From Bacteroidales bacterium (GTDB lineage: Bacteria; Bacteroidota; Bacteroidia; Bacteroidales; UBA932), in contig JAGAIM010000124.1 in the NCBI GenBank assembly GCA_017626555.1, positions 1-64,000 on the forward strand: 64,000 nt of DNA, written 5' to 3'. Position numbers and translations under genes: made by a program. Under the pieces are notes generated by a model. The model was not told the origin of the DNA. It was given only the letters and a program-made list of their open reading frames with translations, and searched no databases. Within the stretch, counting starts at the first letter, position 1; each line of letters opens with the position of its first letter. Positions 1 through 8,816 of this stretch are shown piece by piece.

Positions 1-147
1 GTTTACGTGATATTCAGCATTTTCAGTAGTCTCCCAGATAAGCTTATCCGACACACTGTCGGTCGGAGACATATCAAGGTATGATGTGCACGAGAAAGCT
101 CCCAATGAAAATCCAAGTGCAACTATTGCTTTATATATTTTCTTCAT
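1..147 (-). CDS. SusD-like outer-membrane lipoprotein, N-terminal part
   Basis: Only the first 49 codons are in the window; the gene continues past the left edge. Translating the minus strand from the ATG at 147 gives a basic N-terminus, a hydrophobic stretch and a lipobox (GAFSC, Cys20). A YLDMSPTD segment follows, typical of the start of mature SusD/RagB proteins. SusD homologues are lipoproteins that cap a SusC channel and bind glycan at the cell surface. The gene lies just downstream of susC on the same strand, the standard susCD order. Family assignment rests on the N-terminus and context only. Confidence 0.8.
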   Translation of the reverse strand, partial: MKKIYKAIVALGFSLGAFSCTSYLDMSPTDSVSDKLIWETTENAEYHVN

Positions 148-160
148 AATATTCCTATTT

Positions 161-188
161 AGATCCTTCTACTTCGCTCAGGATGACA
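161..188. repeat. Short dispersed repeat of the Bacteroidota GATGACA type
   Basis: The susC-susD gap contains CTTCGCTCAGGATGACA. This resembles a short repeat often seen in Bacteroidota intergenic regions. It shares the ATGACA end with the GGTCGAAATGACAG repeats at 61.9 kb and inside rfbD at 62.3 kb. I recognise it by pattern only. Confidence 0.55.
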
Positions 189-194
189 ACGAAA

Positions 195-3100
195 TTAGAA
201 TGTAAGTGTTATACCACCCATAAGCAGACGCTGCTGTGGGTAATATCCATTGTTTACTCCAGGAGACTCTGGGTCGATTCCTTCTGGAAGAGAATCAAGA
301 GTAAAGATATTCTGACCCTCCACAAAGAATCTCAAAGCCTCGATATTGACTTTCTGTGTCCACTTTTGTGGAATTGTATATCCGATCTGTGCTGACTTGA
401 GACGGAGATATGTTCCGTCACGGAGCCAGAATGTAGATGCAAGACCATTATCACCACCGTGTCCAGGAGTACCGAGAGTAAGTCGTGGGAAAGTTCCTTC
501 CGGATTATAAATGCTATATGCATTTTCTACCAGGAAGAGAGGAGAGTTCGCATTCTCCTTGAATGTCTGAGTCCAGATGGTATTGTCATCATTACCATTG
601 TAATATGTACCTGTGAGGGATACGTCGAAGAGGGCACCACCTGTAAACTGTGCATTGAAGTCGATTCCGTTCCAAGCGAAATCCAGGTTGAGACCGTATG
701 TAAGTTCAGGACGATTGGTTCTTCCGATGAATCCCTTGTCTGTCCAGTCGATCTTACCGTCACCGTTGATGTCAACATATTTGATATCACCGACATTTGG
801 ACGGGTACCATACCAAGCAGAGTTATCAATTTCCTCCTCAGAACGATACAGACCATCAGCTGTCCAAGCCATCATCGCGCCAAGCGGCTTACCGACAACC
901 TTCTGATTCTCAGGAATATTAGGCTGATCTGTATATTTGATCCAACGGCTGCGCGCATATGTCATAGTCGCACTCACTCCATACTGGAACGGCTTGCCGC
1001 CAGCCATAAAATGATTCCTGTGTGAAATCATCACATCAATACCCTTGGTATCATATGCATTATGGTTTGTCGCAGCCATATAGTATCCTCCCATTGAAGG
1101 CGGATAATCCGAACCCATATATGTGAGAAGGTCGAAGTTGTAGCGATAGAATGCGTCTGCCTCCAGAGCAAGTTTTCCACCCCACATCTTGAAGTCGACA
1201 CCGACATTGTACGAAAGACTCTTCTCCCACGTAAGGTCAGGGTTGGCAAGTCCTGAGTCAGCATAACCTGGAGTCACAACTGTTCCACCATTGGCATTGC
1301 CGTAGATGATCTGCTGCCAATACTTGCTGTATGTATTGAGGAACATATATGCACCGATCGAGTCATTACCAAGAAGGGCAACCGAACCTCTGATCTTCAA
1401 ATCATCCAGTCCGTTGACACTCTGCATCCAAGGTTCCTTCGCGAGATTCCAAGCCACCGATGCTGATGGGAAGAATCCCCAACGTGTATCACGCATACCG
1501 GCAAACTTATATGATCCATCGTATCGACCTGTCACCTCAGCAAGATATCTCTCATCCCAGTTGTAACGGGCACGGAACACGTATCCAGCCTGACGGGAAG
1601 CGCCGCTCCAACCGCTGATCGGGCTGTTTGCAGGCTGACCGTATGAAAGTTCAGGAAGAGCTGCGAATGGAATGAGCTTGGCATATGCTGAATGTGCATT
1701 TGACTTATTGTCACGGATTTCGGCAAGTGCCATCACTTCCACAAAGTTCTTTCCGAAAGTATTGATATATGTAACACCCGCCTGACCTGTCAGATACTGG
1801 TAGTAAGATGTTCCCTCGCCAAGATTCACACCGTCTCCCTTACCACGTGGATCAGCCACCTCTGACCAGGATCCAGCAGAATACATCATCAGGTCGAATG
1901 GGGTATTGAGATTCTTGTTCATTGAAGCACCATAGTCAAATGATCCTGATACTTTGAACTGAAGACCTTTAAGCCAGGACGCATCATATATGAGAGACGC
2001 ATTCGCAGATATATCCATACCACGGGTCTTCTTATAACCTGACTCATAGATAGCAGCGAGAGGGCTCTGTGGAAGACCTGTGTTCTTCTTCTGTGATGCA
2101 GTCCAGTAACCGTTGTATTTTTCCGGAAGATATGGATGCATCTGGATAGTCTGGTTGGCAATTGAGAGCCATCCGGTCTCGGAACCCATATCTGAACCAC
2201 CTGTACCAAAACCAGGAGTGCGACGATTTGAAAGCACTCCGGAAAGACCTACCGTAAACTTGAAGTCCCTGGCAAGCTGAGACTCAACATTTGCACGGAC
2301 ATTGTATCTGTTGTAGTTGTAGTTATCAATATTACCCTTCTGTCCCAGATATCCGAAAGACACAAAGTACTTCGACTTTTCACTACCTGCCTGAACAGTG
2401 ATGTTGTGCTTCTGGGTAAAACCTGTACCGAAGACCTTGTCGATATAATTCACATTGTCCCAACCGTCTGTCGGGTCTCCGTTTGTCATCATCTCAACCT
2501 GTTCCTTGGTAAAATAAGGAACGTAGTCTGATTCTGAAGCAATCGCACCTGAAGACAACTGATCCATCATCTGAGCCACATTATAGTAGTACGCAAACTG
2601 AGGGCCATCCATAAATTCAGGGAAATTAGCATTCATAGAGGCACCGAAAGTTGCATTGTAAGTAATCTTCGGCTTGCCTGAAGAACCCTTCTTTGTTGTG
2701 ACGATAATTATACCGTTTGAAGCCTGGAGACCATATACGGCAGCAGAAGCACCGTCCTTGAGGACTGAGATACTCTCTATATCAAATGGGTCGATATCAT
2801 TGATATTGTCTACAGGGAAACCATCAACGACATATTTTACGGCGCCCTGCGAACCACGGATACGGATTGAAGCCTGGTCGAGGCCCGGCTCTCCCGACTC
2901 CTGTACTGAAGACACACCGGTAAGCTTACCGGCAAGGAGCTGTGAGACATTTGTCGAAGGAGCCTTAAGGAGTTCATCTCCCTTCATTGCAGACACGGCA
3001 GAGGTCATCGAAGACTTCTTCTGTGTACCGTAACCGACAACGATTGTCTCTTCGAGGAAGGTTGCATCTTCCTTCATTGTCACATTGAGTCTGGTAAGCG

Positions 3101-3368
3101 ATCCGTCACAATTGAAAGTCTGGTCTCCCATACCAAGACTTGTGAAAAGGATCACATCACCTGTCTTCAGACCGGAAAGGCTATAATTTCCGTCTTCATC
3201 CGTCATCGTACCGTTGGAGGTACCGCTGACAAGGACAGCAACACCCGGAAGCGGCTGTCCGTACGTGTCGGTCACCTTACCTCTTACAGAAGGCTGTGCA
3301 GACAATATTTCTGCCCCCCCCAAGAGGAAAATGAACGCGACAAGCAGATTTCTATAAATCGCTTTCAT
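195..3368 (-). CDS. SusC/RagA-family TonB-linked outer-membrane transporter
   Basis: This is a TonB-dependent outer-membrane channel that imports oligosaccharides with its SusD partner. From the ATG at 3368 the protein is 1057 aa: signal peptide (1-24, ending SAQ), carboxypeptidase-regulatory-like beta domain (about 26-100), then a plug (about 115-230) with the family signature around VLKDGASAAVYG and NGIIIVTTKKG. The rest is a C-terminal 22-strand-type barrel. A longer reading from 3404 would overlap the upstream gene, and 3368 starts directly at the signal peptide, so 3368 is preferred. The upstream GHL10-like gene ends 22 bp away, suggesting one operon. A run of eight Gs encodes part of the signal peptide. 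The substrate cannot be read from sequence. Confidence 0.95.
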   Translation of the reverse strand: MKAIYRNLLVAFIFLLGGAEILSAQPSVRGKVTDTYGQPLPGVAVLVSGTSNGTMTDEDGNYSLSGLKTGDVILFTSLGMGDQTFNCDGSLTRLNVTMKEDATFLEETIVVGYGTQKKSSMTSAVSAMKGDELLKAPSTNVSQLLAGKLTGVSSVQESGEPGLDQASIRIRGSQGAVKYVVDGFPVDNINDIDPFDIESISVLKDGASAAVYGLQASNGIIIVTTKKGSSGKPKITYNATFGASMNANFPEFMDGPQFAYYYNVAQMMDQLSSGAIASESDYVPYFTKEQVEMMTNGDPTDGWDNVNYIDKVFGTGFTQKHNITVQAGSEKSKYFVSFGYLGQKGNIDNYNYNRYNVRANVESQLARDFKFTVGLSGVLSNRRTPGFGTGGSDMGSETGWLSIANQTIQMHPYLPEKYNGYWTASQKKNTGLPQSPLAAIYESGYKKTRGMDISANASLIYDASWLKGLQFKVSGSFDYGASMNKNLNTPFDLMMYSAGSWSEVADPRGKGDGVNLGEGTSYYQYLTGQAGVTYINTFGKNFVEVMALAEIRDNKSNAHSAYAKLIPFAALPELSYGQPANSPISGWSGASRQAGYVFRARYNWDERYLAEVTGRYDGSYKFAGMRDTRWGFFPSASVAWNLAKEPWMQSVNGLDDLKIRGSVALLGNDSIGAYMFLNTYSKYWQQIIYGNANGGTVVTPGYADSGLANPDLTWEKSLSYNVGVDFKMWGGKLALEADAFYRYNFDLLTYMGSDYPPSMGGYYMAATNHNAYDTKGIDVMISHRNHFMAGGKPFQYGVSATMTYARSRWIKYTDQPNIPENQKVVGKPLGAMMAWTADGLYRSEEEIDNSAWYGTRPNVGDIKYVDINGDGKIDWTDKGFIGRTNRPELTYGLNLDFAWNGIDFNAQFTGGALFDVSLTGTYYNGNDDNTIWTQTFKENANSPLFLVENAYSIYNPEGTFPRLTLGTPGHGGDNGLASTFWLRDGTYLRLKSAQIGYTIPQKWTQKVNIEALRFFVEGQNIFTLDSLPEGIDPESPGVNNGYYPQQRLLMGGITLTF
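3314..3321 (-). repeat. G8 homopolymer in the susC signal-peptide codons
   Basis: Eight consecutive Cs on the plus strand (Gs in the coding sense) lie in codons 16-19 of susC. The frame is intact here. A gain or loss of one base by slippage would abort translation. It has the same length as the tract that disrupts the acyltransferase at 49.89 kb. Confidence 0.9.
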
Positions 3369-3390
3369 TGAGTTATATTGATTAGATTGG

Positions 3391-4728
3391 TTAGTTTTCG
3401 ACAATTTCTGCAGCCTTCATCGCAGCCTCGAGTTCATCCCAAAGTCCGTGTTTGTTCAGATGGACTATATCAAAGATCATCACACCGTCAGTGCTCTTAA
3501 GTGCCTGGGTGACAGCAGGTCCGAACGGAGTGAAGTCTCCAAGATACTGCTCCACATAGATCGAACCGATTACAGGAACCACTCCCTTCGTAATCTGCTT
3601 TGCGATCTCAGCACCGCCCTCGACGCTGTAGCAGTATGTAAGACTGTTGTCCATACCAGCCTCGCTGCGCTGTCCTACGACGCCAGTAGCCTTGTCCACG
3701 TCATCCTTGGTGATGAATGAGTAATAGAGGCCTGTCATATATACGTCAAGCATCTCTGCATAGCCCGACTTATGATAGTCTTCAGTAGCCCAATACTGGT
3801 ACTCAGGCACCTGATAAGGATCGTAATCCTTGCTTGCCCAGTTCACTCCGAGTTGCCAGTATGTAGGATACCACGCACCGGTATAGTCTCCGATGATAAG
3901 GTCGGGATTGATTTCCTTGAGAGCCTTATGCGCCTTCTCAACGAAATCGTGGATGACCATTGCGCGCCACTCGACCCACTTCTTGCCATACTTGCCGGGC
4001 ACCCAGTTATAGCGGAGATTGCCGTTCTCGTCATACCAACTGAGAATGTCCTCAGGGAAGTTCTCCACTGTGACGCCTGCATACTCCTCGAACTGCTTCT
4101 TTGAGAGTTCGCTGAAGTCTGCTGTAATGCCGTCGTAACGTACGCGGTCAAAGATAAGTCCGTCCACCTCAGGATATTTGCGAGCAAACTCCTTCAGGAT
4201 TTCGATCTGATATTCCTGAACCTCAGGGTTTGACGGGTTCATCATACAGTTGTAATTAGACTTGATCTCTGAGATCGGAGTCAGCACACCTTTGTGATAG
4301 CAGATAGACTGCCAGGCTGCCTTATCCATATATACGACACCGCGGTCGAAATAATTATGACCGCCTGCAAAGACATTGAGGGATCCGAATACCTTAAGTC
4401 CCATTTCGTGTCCATACTCGATGAAGTATCCGAGCATATCATAGTCACGCGGTCTCTCGACACCTTCCCAGTCCCCCATATATGGAGCGATTTCACTGTC
4501 ATAGAGTACCTCACCCATAATGGACTTTACATCGACAACGACATTGCCGAATCCGAGATCCTTACATTTATGGAGATAAAACTGAATTGAATCAGGATGC
4601 GAAAGTGTCGCATAGTTTGCCTCACAGTCGAACCACATATAATTATGGTTGTCCGAGGCTTCATTTGTCGCTGATTGACAAGATATTACAGCAATTACTG
4701 CAGTCAGTGTGGCCAGTATAAGACGCAT
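3391..4728 (-). CDS. GHL10-like (glycoside hydrolase-like) lipoprotein
   Basis: This is a 445-aa lipoprotein with lipobox Cys17 (AVISC). It resembles the GHL10/YngK-type TIM-barrel family: an N-terminal MWFDCEAN segment, a VVDVKS strand, and FDRVRYDG followed by DFS, matching the family's DRVRYP...DFS core around residues 193-208. Members are presumed glycosidases of the periplasm or outer membrane, but activities are poorly defined. It is the first gene of the unit leading into susC and susD, so it probably acts on the glycan imported by that pair. The promoter is in the divergent gap to the gene at 4971. Confidence 0.75.
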   Translation of the reverse strand: MRLILATLTAVIAVISCQSATNEASDNHNYMWFDCEANYATLSHPDSIQFYLHKCKDLGFGNVVVDVKSIMGEVLYDSEIAPYMGDWEGVERPRDYDMLGYFIEYGHEMGLKVFGSLNVFAGGHNYFDRGVVYMDKAAWQSICYHKGVLTPISEIKSNYNCMMNPSNPEVQEYQIEILKEFARKYPEVDGLIFDRVRYDGITADFSELSKKQFEEYAGVTVENFPEDILSWYDENGNLRYNWVPGKYGKKWVEWRAMVIHDFVEKAHKALKEINPDLIIGDYTGAWYPTYWQLGVNWASKDYDPYQVPEYQYWATEDYHKSGYAEMLDVYMTGLYYSFITKDDVDKATGVVGQRSEAGMDNSLTYCYSVEGGAEIAKQITKGVVPVIGSIYVEQYLGDFTPFGPAVTQALKSTDGVMIFDIVHLNKHGLWDELEAAMKAAEIVEN

Positions 4729-4757
4729 TTTAGTTTATTTTGGGTTATAATATTCGA

Positions 4758-4765
4758 CAAAAATA
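4758..4765 (-). promoter_or_regulatory. -7 promoter box for the GHL10/susCD unit
   Basis: CAAAAATA on the plus strand is TATTTTTG on the minus strand and fits the Bacteroides -7 consensus TAnnTTTG, about 30 bp before the ATG at 4728. No convincing -33 box was seen. The whole 4729-4970 gap is AT-rich and holds the two divergent promoters and nothing else I can identify. Confidence 0.5.
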
Positions 4766-4924
4766 TAAAGTTTTTTACAACCCGCAATGAATTTCCCTAC
4801 AATAATTAAATATTTTTAAAAATTCACCCCTTATTATTAAAAATACCACACCACACCCCAGCACAGAATTACAGTTTGTAAGAAAACTAAGGAAAAGATT
4901 TAATTCGTATTATGGAAAATTGCG

Positions 4925-4932
4925 TATATTTG
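4925..4932 (+). promoter_or_regulatory. -7 promoter box for the DUF4434/MFS/ROK unit
   Basis: TATATTTG matches TAnnTTTG and lies 38 bp before the ATG at 4971, in the divergent gap with the GHL10/susCD unit. A single intergenic region may therefore co-regulate both halves of the glycan locus. Confidence 0.55.
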
Positions 4933-4970
4933 TCGAGTTCATTCTTAAAAATAATTAAAAACAACATAAT

Positions 4971-6062
4971 ATGGCTGACCGCAGAGAATTTTTAAAGACG
5001 ATGGCGATCGGAGGTGCATCTGCCCTCATCGCCCCATCTGTTCTATCATCCTGCACTTCCGACGGATCGACACAGGACATAGGATATGAAACAACCGAAG
5101 GAGGACTGATAGTTCCTAAGGACAACGGACTCCGCATCACAGGAACATTTCTCGATGAGATATCACACGACATTCCTCATCAGAACTGGGGTGAAAAGGA
5201 GTGGGATCAGGACTTCGCATATATGAAGGCCATCGGCATAGACACAGTGATCGACATCCGATGCGGATACCGCAAGTTCATCACCTATCCATCTCCTTAT
5301 CTTCTGAAGAAAGGCTGCTATATGCCTTCCGTTGACCTTATAGATATGTTCTGCCGTCTGGCACAGAAGCACGGAATGAAGTTCTACCTCGGTCTCTACG
5401 ACTCAGGCGTATATTGGGATACCAAGGATATGAGCCACGAAATCGAAGACAATAAATTTGTCATCGACGAAGTCTGGAAGATGTATGGAGAAAAGTATGA
5501 CAGTTTCGGAGGATGGTACCTCAGCACTGAAATCAGCCGCGACACAATCGGAGCGGTCGATGCATTCCACGCAATGGGAGCACAGTGCAAGGAGGTTTCC
5601 GGAGGCCTGCCTGTCTTCATATCACCTTGGATCGACGGAAAGAAGGCCGTGAGCGCAGCAGGAGCAGCGTTGACGAAGGAGGATGCAGTGTCGATCGCTG
5701 ACCACGAGAGGGAGTGGAGCCAGATATTCCAGGGTATCCACGACGTTGTCGATGCCGTAGCCTTCCAGGACGGACACATCGACTATGACGAACTGGACGC
5801 ATTCTTCAGCGTCAACAAGAAGATGGCAGACAAGTACGGAATGCAGTGCTGGACCAATGCAGAGACATTCGACCGCGATATGCCAATCAAGTTCCTCCCT
5901 ATAAAGTTCGACAAACTGCGTCTGAAACTTGAAGCAGCGAAGAGATGCGGATACGACAAGGCCATAACCTTCGAGTTCCCTCACTTCCTGAGTCCTCAGT
6001 CAGTTTATGGCGCTGCAGGCAATTTATATAATAGGTATAAGGAGTATTTCAATATTAAATAA
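4971..6062 (+). CDS. DUF4434-type TIM-barrel protein, Tat lipoprotein
   Basis: This 363-aa protein starts with a twin-arginine motif (RREFLK, residues 4-9), a hydrophobic stretch, and a lipobox Cys28 (LSSC), so it is probably exported folded and lipidated. The body resembles the DUF4434 glycosidase-like barrel: GTFLDEI near the start, FYLGLYDSG, GWYLSTEI and a C-terminal AITFEFPHF. Members sit in glycan-use loci but no activity is firmly assigned. It is followed after 18 bp by an MFS sugar transporter and then a ROK protein, so it likely releases or trims a sugar imported by that transporter. Confidence 0.7.
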   Translation: MADRREFLKTMAIGGASALIAPSVLSSCTSDGSTQDIGYETTEGGLIVPKDNGLRITGTFLDEISHDIPHQNWGEKEWDQDFAYMKAIGIDTVIDIRCGYRKFITYPSPYLLKKGCYMPSVDLIDMFCRLAQKHGMKFYLGLYDSGVYWDTKDMSHEIEDNKFVIDEVWKMYGEKYDSFGGWYLSTEISRDTIGAVDAFHAMGAQCKEVSGGLPVFISPWIDGKKAVSAAGAALTKEDAVSIADHEREWSQIFQGIHDVVDAVAFQDGHIDYDELDAFFSVNKKMADKYGMQCWTNAETFDRDMPIKFLPIKFDKLRLKLEAAKRCGYDKAITFEFPHFLSPQSVYGAAGNLYNRYKEYFNIK

Positions 6063-6080
6063 AGATTCTTTGCTGAAGTT

Positions 6081-7472
6081 ATGAAACAGAAAAACACACT
6101 GGGATATGTAATTTTTATGGCTGTAGTCGCAGCCATCGGAGGAATCCTCTTCGGATATGACACCGCTGTCATTTCAGGCACGACAGCAATCGTAAAGAAC
6201 CAGTTCGCCCTCACAGATATGCTGGAAGGCTGGTACGTTGGTTGCGCCCTCATCGGTTCGATCTGCGGAGTACTTGTAGCAGGTTCGCTCAGCGACTACC
6301 TCGGACGCAAACTCACGATGCTCATCTCGGCAGCACTTTTCAGCATTTCTGCCATCGGATGTGCCGTATGCGGAAGTTTTGACAGCCTGGTGGCATATAG
6401 AATCATCGGTGGAGTCGGCATCGGTATCGTATCCATCGTTTCGCCTATATATATATCAGAGGTATCTCCAGCAAAGATACGCGGAACCCTCGTGTCGCTT
6501 TACCAACTCGCAGTGACTGTAGGATTCCTTCTTGCATATCTTATGAACTGGGTTATCGATGTAAACGGCGATCTTGCCGTATCCGGTGAACTTTGGACAA
6601 ATATGTGGAACTGTGAAATGTGGAGAGGAATGCTCGGAAGCGAAACTATCCCTGCCCTGCTCTTCTTCACTATCATATTCTTCATACCAGAGAGCCCTAA
6701 GTGGCTGATAGTAAATGGCAAACTTGATAAAGCATCGCTGGTGCTCAGCAAAATCTACTCTACAGCCGAAGAGGTCAAGGAGGAAATCGATGTAACAAAT
6801 GCATCACTCAAGGGAGAGACAAAAGGCAAATGGTCAGACCTCCTCAAGCCGGGCATCCTGCTTGCTGTCATCACAGGTAGCGCCATCGCCATCCTCGGAC
6901 AGTTTATGGGTGTGAACGCAGTACTTTACTATGGTCCTAAGATCTTTGCTGACGCAGGTTTCGACAACCCAATGTTCTCGACAGTACTTGTAGGCGTAGT
7001 AAACTGCGTGACAACAATACTTGCAGTGTTCATCATCGACCGCGTAGGACGTAAGCAACTGATTTACTGGGGCGTAAGCGGAATGATCATCTGCCTCGTA
7101 GCCATCGGCATCTATTTCGCGTGGGGAGCACAGATCGGACTCGGCAACGGATTTATGCTCACATTCTTCCTTGCATACGTATTCTGCTGCGCTATCTCGA
7201 TTTCAGCCATCGTATTCGTACTCCTCTCTGAAATGTACCCTAACAGCGTACGTGGACGCGCGATGTCAATCGCCGGCTTCGCCCTCTGGATCGGAACATA
7301 CCTCATCGGACAACTTACCCCTGTCCTTCTCGGCTGGAGCCAGGCAGGAACATTCTTCATCTTCGCATTTATGTGCATCCCTTATATGCTCATTATGTGG
7401 AAAGTAGTGCCTGAGACCACAGGAAAGACCCTTGAGGAGATCGAGGCATATTGGGTAAACAGAAAAAAATAA
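6081..7472 (+). CDS. MFS sugar-porter family symporter
   Basis: This 463-aa inner-membrane transporter has about 12 hydrophobic segments. It has sugar-porter signatures in order: GGILFGYDTAVISG near the N-terminus, SDYLGRKLTM after TM2, PESPKWL at the end of the first half, DRVGRKQLIYWG after TM8, and PETTGKTLEEIE at the C-terminus. This is the XylE/GLUT-type family, moving a monosaccharide with protons. The exact sugar is not predictable. It lies in a tight unit with the DUF4434 gene upstream and the ROK gene 16 bp downstream. Confidence 0.92.
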   Translation: MKQKNTLGYVIFMAVVAAIGGILFGYDTAVISGTTAIVKNQFALTDMLEGWYVGCALIGSICGVLVAGSLSDYLGRKLTMLISAALFSISAIGCAVCGSFDSLVAYRIIGGVGIGIVSIVSPIYISEVSPAKIRGTLVSLYQLAVTVGFLLAYLMNWVIDVNGDLAVSGELWTNMWNCEMWRGMLGSETIPALLFFTIIFFIPESPKWLIVNGKLDKASLVLSKIYSTAEEVKEEIDVTNASLKGETKGKWSDLLKPGILLAVITGSAIAILGQFMGVNAVLYYGPKIFADAGFDNPMFSTVLVGVVNCVTTILAVFIIDRVGRKQLIYWGVSGMIICLVAIGIYFAWGAQIGLGNGFMLTFFLAYVFCCAISISAIVFVLLSEMYPNSVRGRAMSIAGFALWIGTYLIGQLTPVLLGWSQAGTFFIFAFMCIPYMLIMWKVVPETTGKTLEEIEAYWVNRKK

Positions 7473-7488
7473 AGAAACCGACTGAACT

Positions 7489-8691
7489 ATGAAAAGATCA
7501 TTTCTCCGCAACATTGACGGGAAAAACTCAATACTTAAGAAAAAGATAATAGCCCTCTGCATAAACGAAGGAGACTATAGCCTTGCAGACTTGAGCAAGG
7601 AACTCAACACCAGTATCCCGACCATTACAAAACTGGTCGGGGAACTGATGGATGAGGGATTTCTCGTCGATATGGGCAAATTAGGTACGAACGGAGGACG
7701 AAGACCAAGCATTTACGGTCTGAACCCGTCTGCAGGCTATTTTGTAGGAGTCGATGTCAGAAGACAAAGCGTAAGCATAGCGGTGACTGACTTCAAAGGC
7801 CAGATGATAGATTATCTTCAGGAGTTTACCTTCATTGTCGAAAATTCAGAACTCTCATTCAGAAAACTTTGCGCAACCATCCGCAAGCATATTGCTGACA
7901 TAGGGATAGATCCTTCGATGGTACTTGCATACGGAGTGAATCTATCTGGAAGAGTGAACAACGAGACAGGATACTGCTTCACATATTTCATCGGAGAGGA
8001 CAGACCTATCGGAGAGTTCCTCGAGGAAGAACTGGATGCCCCTGTATTCATCGAAAACGATTCAAGGGCAATGACTTACGGAGAGTATATATGCGGAGTG
8101 GCCAACAGCGAAAAGAATATGCTTTTCATCAATGTCACCTGGGGACTCGGAATGGGAATGATCATAGACGGGAAACTGTCGTACGGCAAATCGGGCTTTT
8201 CCGGTGAAATCGGCCATTTCCCTCTTCTGGATAACGATCAGATCTGTCACTGCGGAAAGACCGGTTGTCTGGAGACAGGTGCGTCCGGCTCTGCAATACA
8301 TAGGATATTTATAGAGAAACTGCGCGAAGGCAGGGCGTCTCTTCTGAGCGAAAAGTTCGGGAAAGGCGAGGAAATCAGGCTGGTAGATATTCTGAATGCT
8401 GTCAATGAGGAGGATGTGCTCGCCATTGAGGTGGTAGAAGAAATCGGCACTGTTCTCGGCAGGGCGCTCGCCGGACTGATCAACATATTCAATCCGGAAC
8501 TGGTCGTGATCGGAGGAGTTGTTGCAAGGGCTAAGGAGTATCTTCTTCTTCCAGTGAAGAGTGCCATCCAGAAGCATTCTCTGAATATGGTGAACAAGGA
8601 CACTACGATCAAGTTCTCCAAGTTAGGAGAGAAGGCAGGTCCTGTGGGTGCCTGTATGCTTTCTCGAAGCAAACTGCTCGGCCTGATGTAA
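7489..8691 (+). CDS. ROK-family transcriptional regulator/sugar kinase-like protein
   Basis: This 400-aa protein has an N-terminal winged helix-turn-helix (about residues 15-65) followed by a ROK ATPase-fold domain. The ROK zinc motif CHCGKTGC is at 253-260, with the upstream GHF histidine at 243. Glycine-rich GGRRPS and FIENDSRA segments are also typical. The HTH points to a NagC/XylR-type regulator that senses a sugar or sugar phosphate, more than to a pure kinase. As the last gene of the DUF4434-MFS unit it is the likely local regulator of the glycan locus. Confidence 0.88.
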   Translation: MKRSFLRNIDGKNSILKKKIIALCINEGDYSLADLSKELNTSIPTITKLVGELMDEGFLVDMGKLGTNGGRRPSIYGLNPSAGYFVGVDVRRQSVSIAVTDFKGQMIDYLQEFTFIVENSELSFRKLCATIRKHIADIGIDPSMVLAYGVNLSGRVNNETGYCFTYFIGEDRPIGEFLEEELDAPVFIENDSRAMTYGEYICGVANSEKNMLFINVTWGLGMGMIIDGKLSYGKSGFSGEIGHFPLLDNDQICHCGKTGCLETGASGSAIHRIFIEKLREGRASLLSEKFGKGEEIRLVDILNAVNEEDVLAIEVVEEIGTVLGRALAGLINIFNPELVVIGGVVARAKEYLLLPVKSAIQKHSLNMVNKDTTIKFSKLGEKAGPVGACMLSRSKLLGLM

Positions 8692-8699
8692 GGTCAATC

Positions 8700-8800
8700 A
8701 AAATCTGACGGTAGATATTCCGGCGACCCCCGCCCTCCCGAAGGTCGGGCACCCCCTAGCCGGGGGTGGCACGTCGCCTATATATCTACCGTCAGATTTT
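8700..8800. repeat. Nested palindromic repeat, copy 1 (between convergent genes)
   Basis: Perfect 19-nt inverted arms (8700-8718 and 8782-8800) enclose a GC-rich core. The core begins CGACCCCCGCC, has a small variable hairpin, then GCACCCCCTAGCCGGGGG and TGGCACGTCG. The core recurs at 20.0 and 22.7 kb; the arms do not. It separates two convergent genes. A- and T-runs at the outer ends would allow it to work as a two-way terminator. Confidence 0.9.
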
Positions 8801-8816
8801 GCTATATGACACCCTG

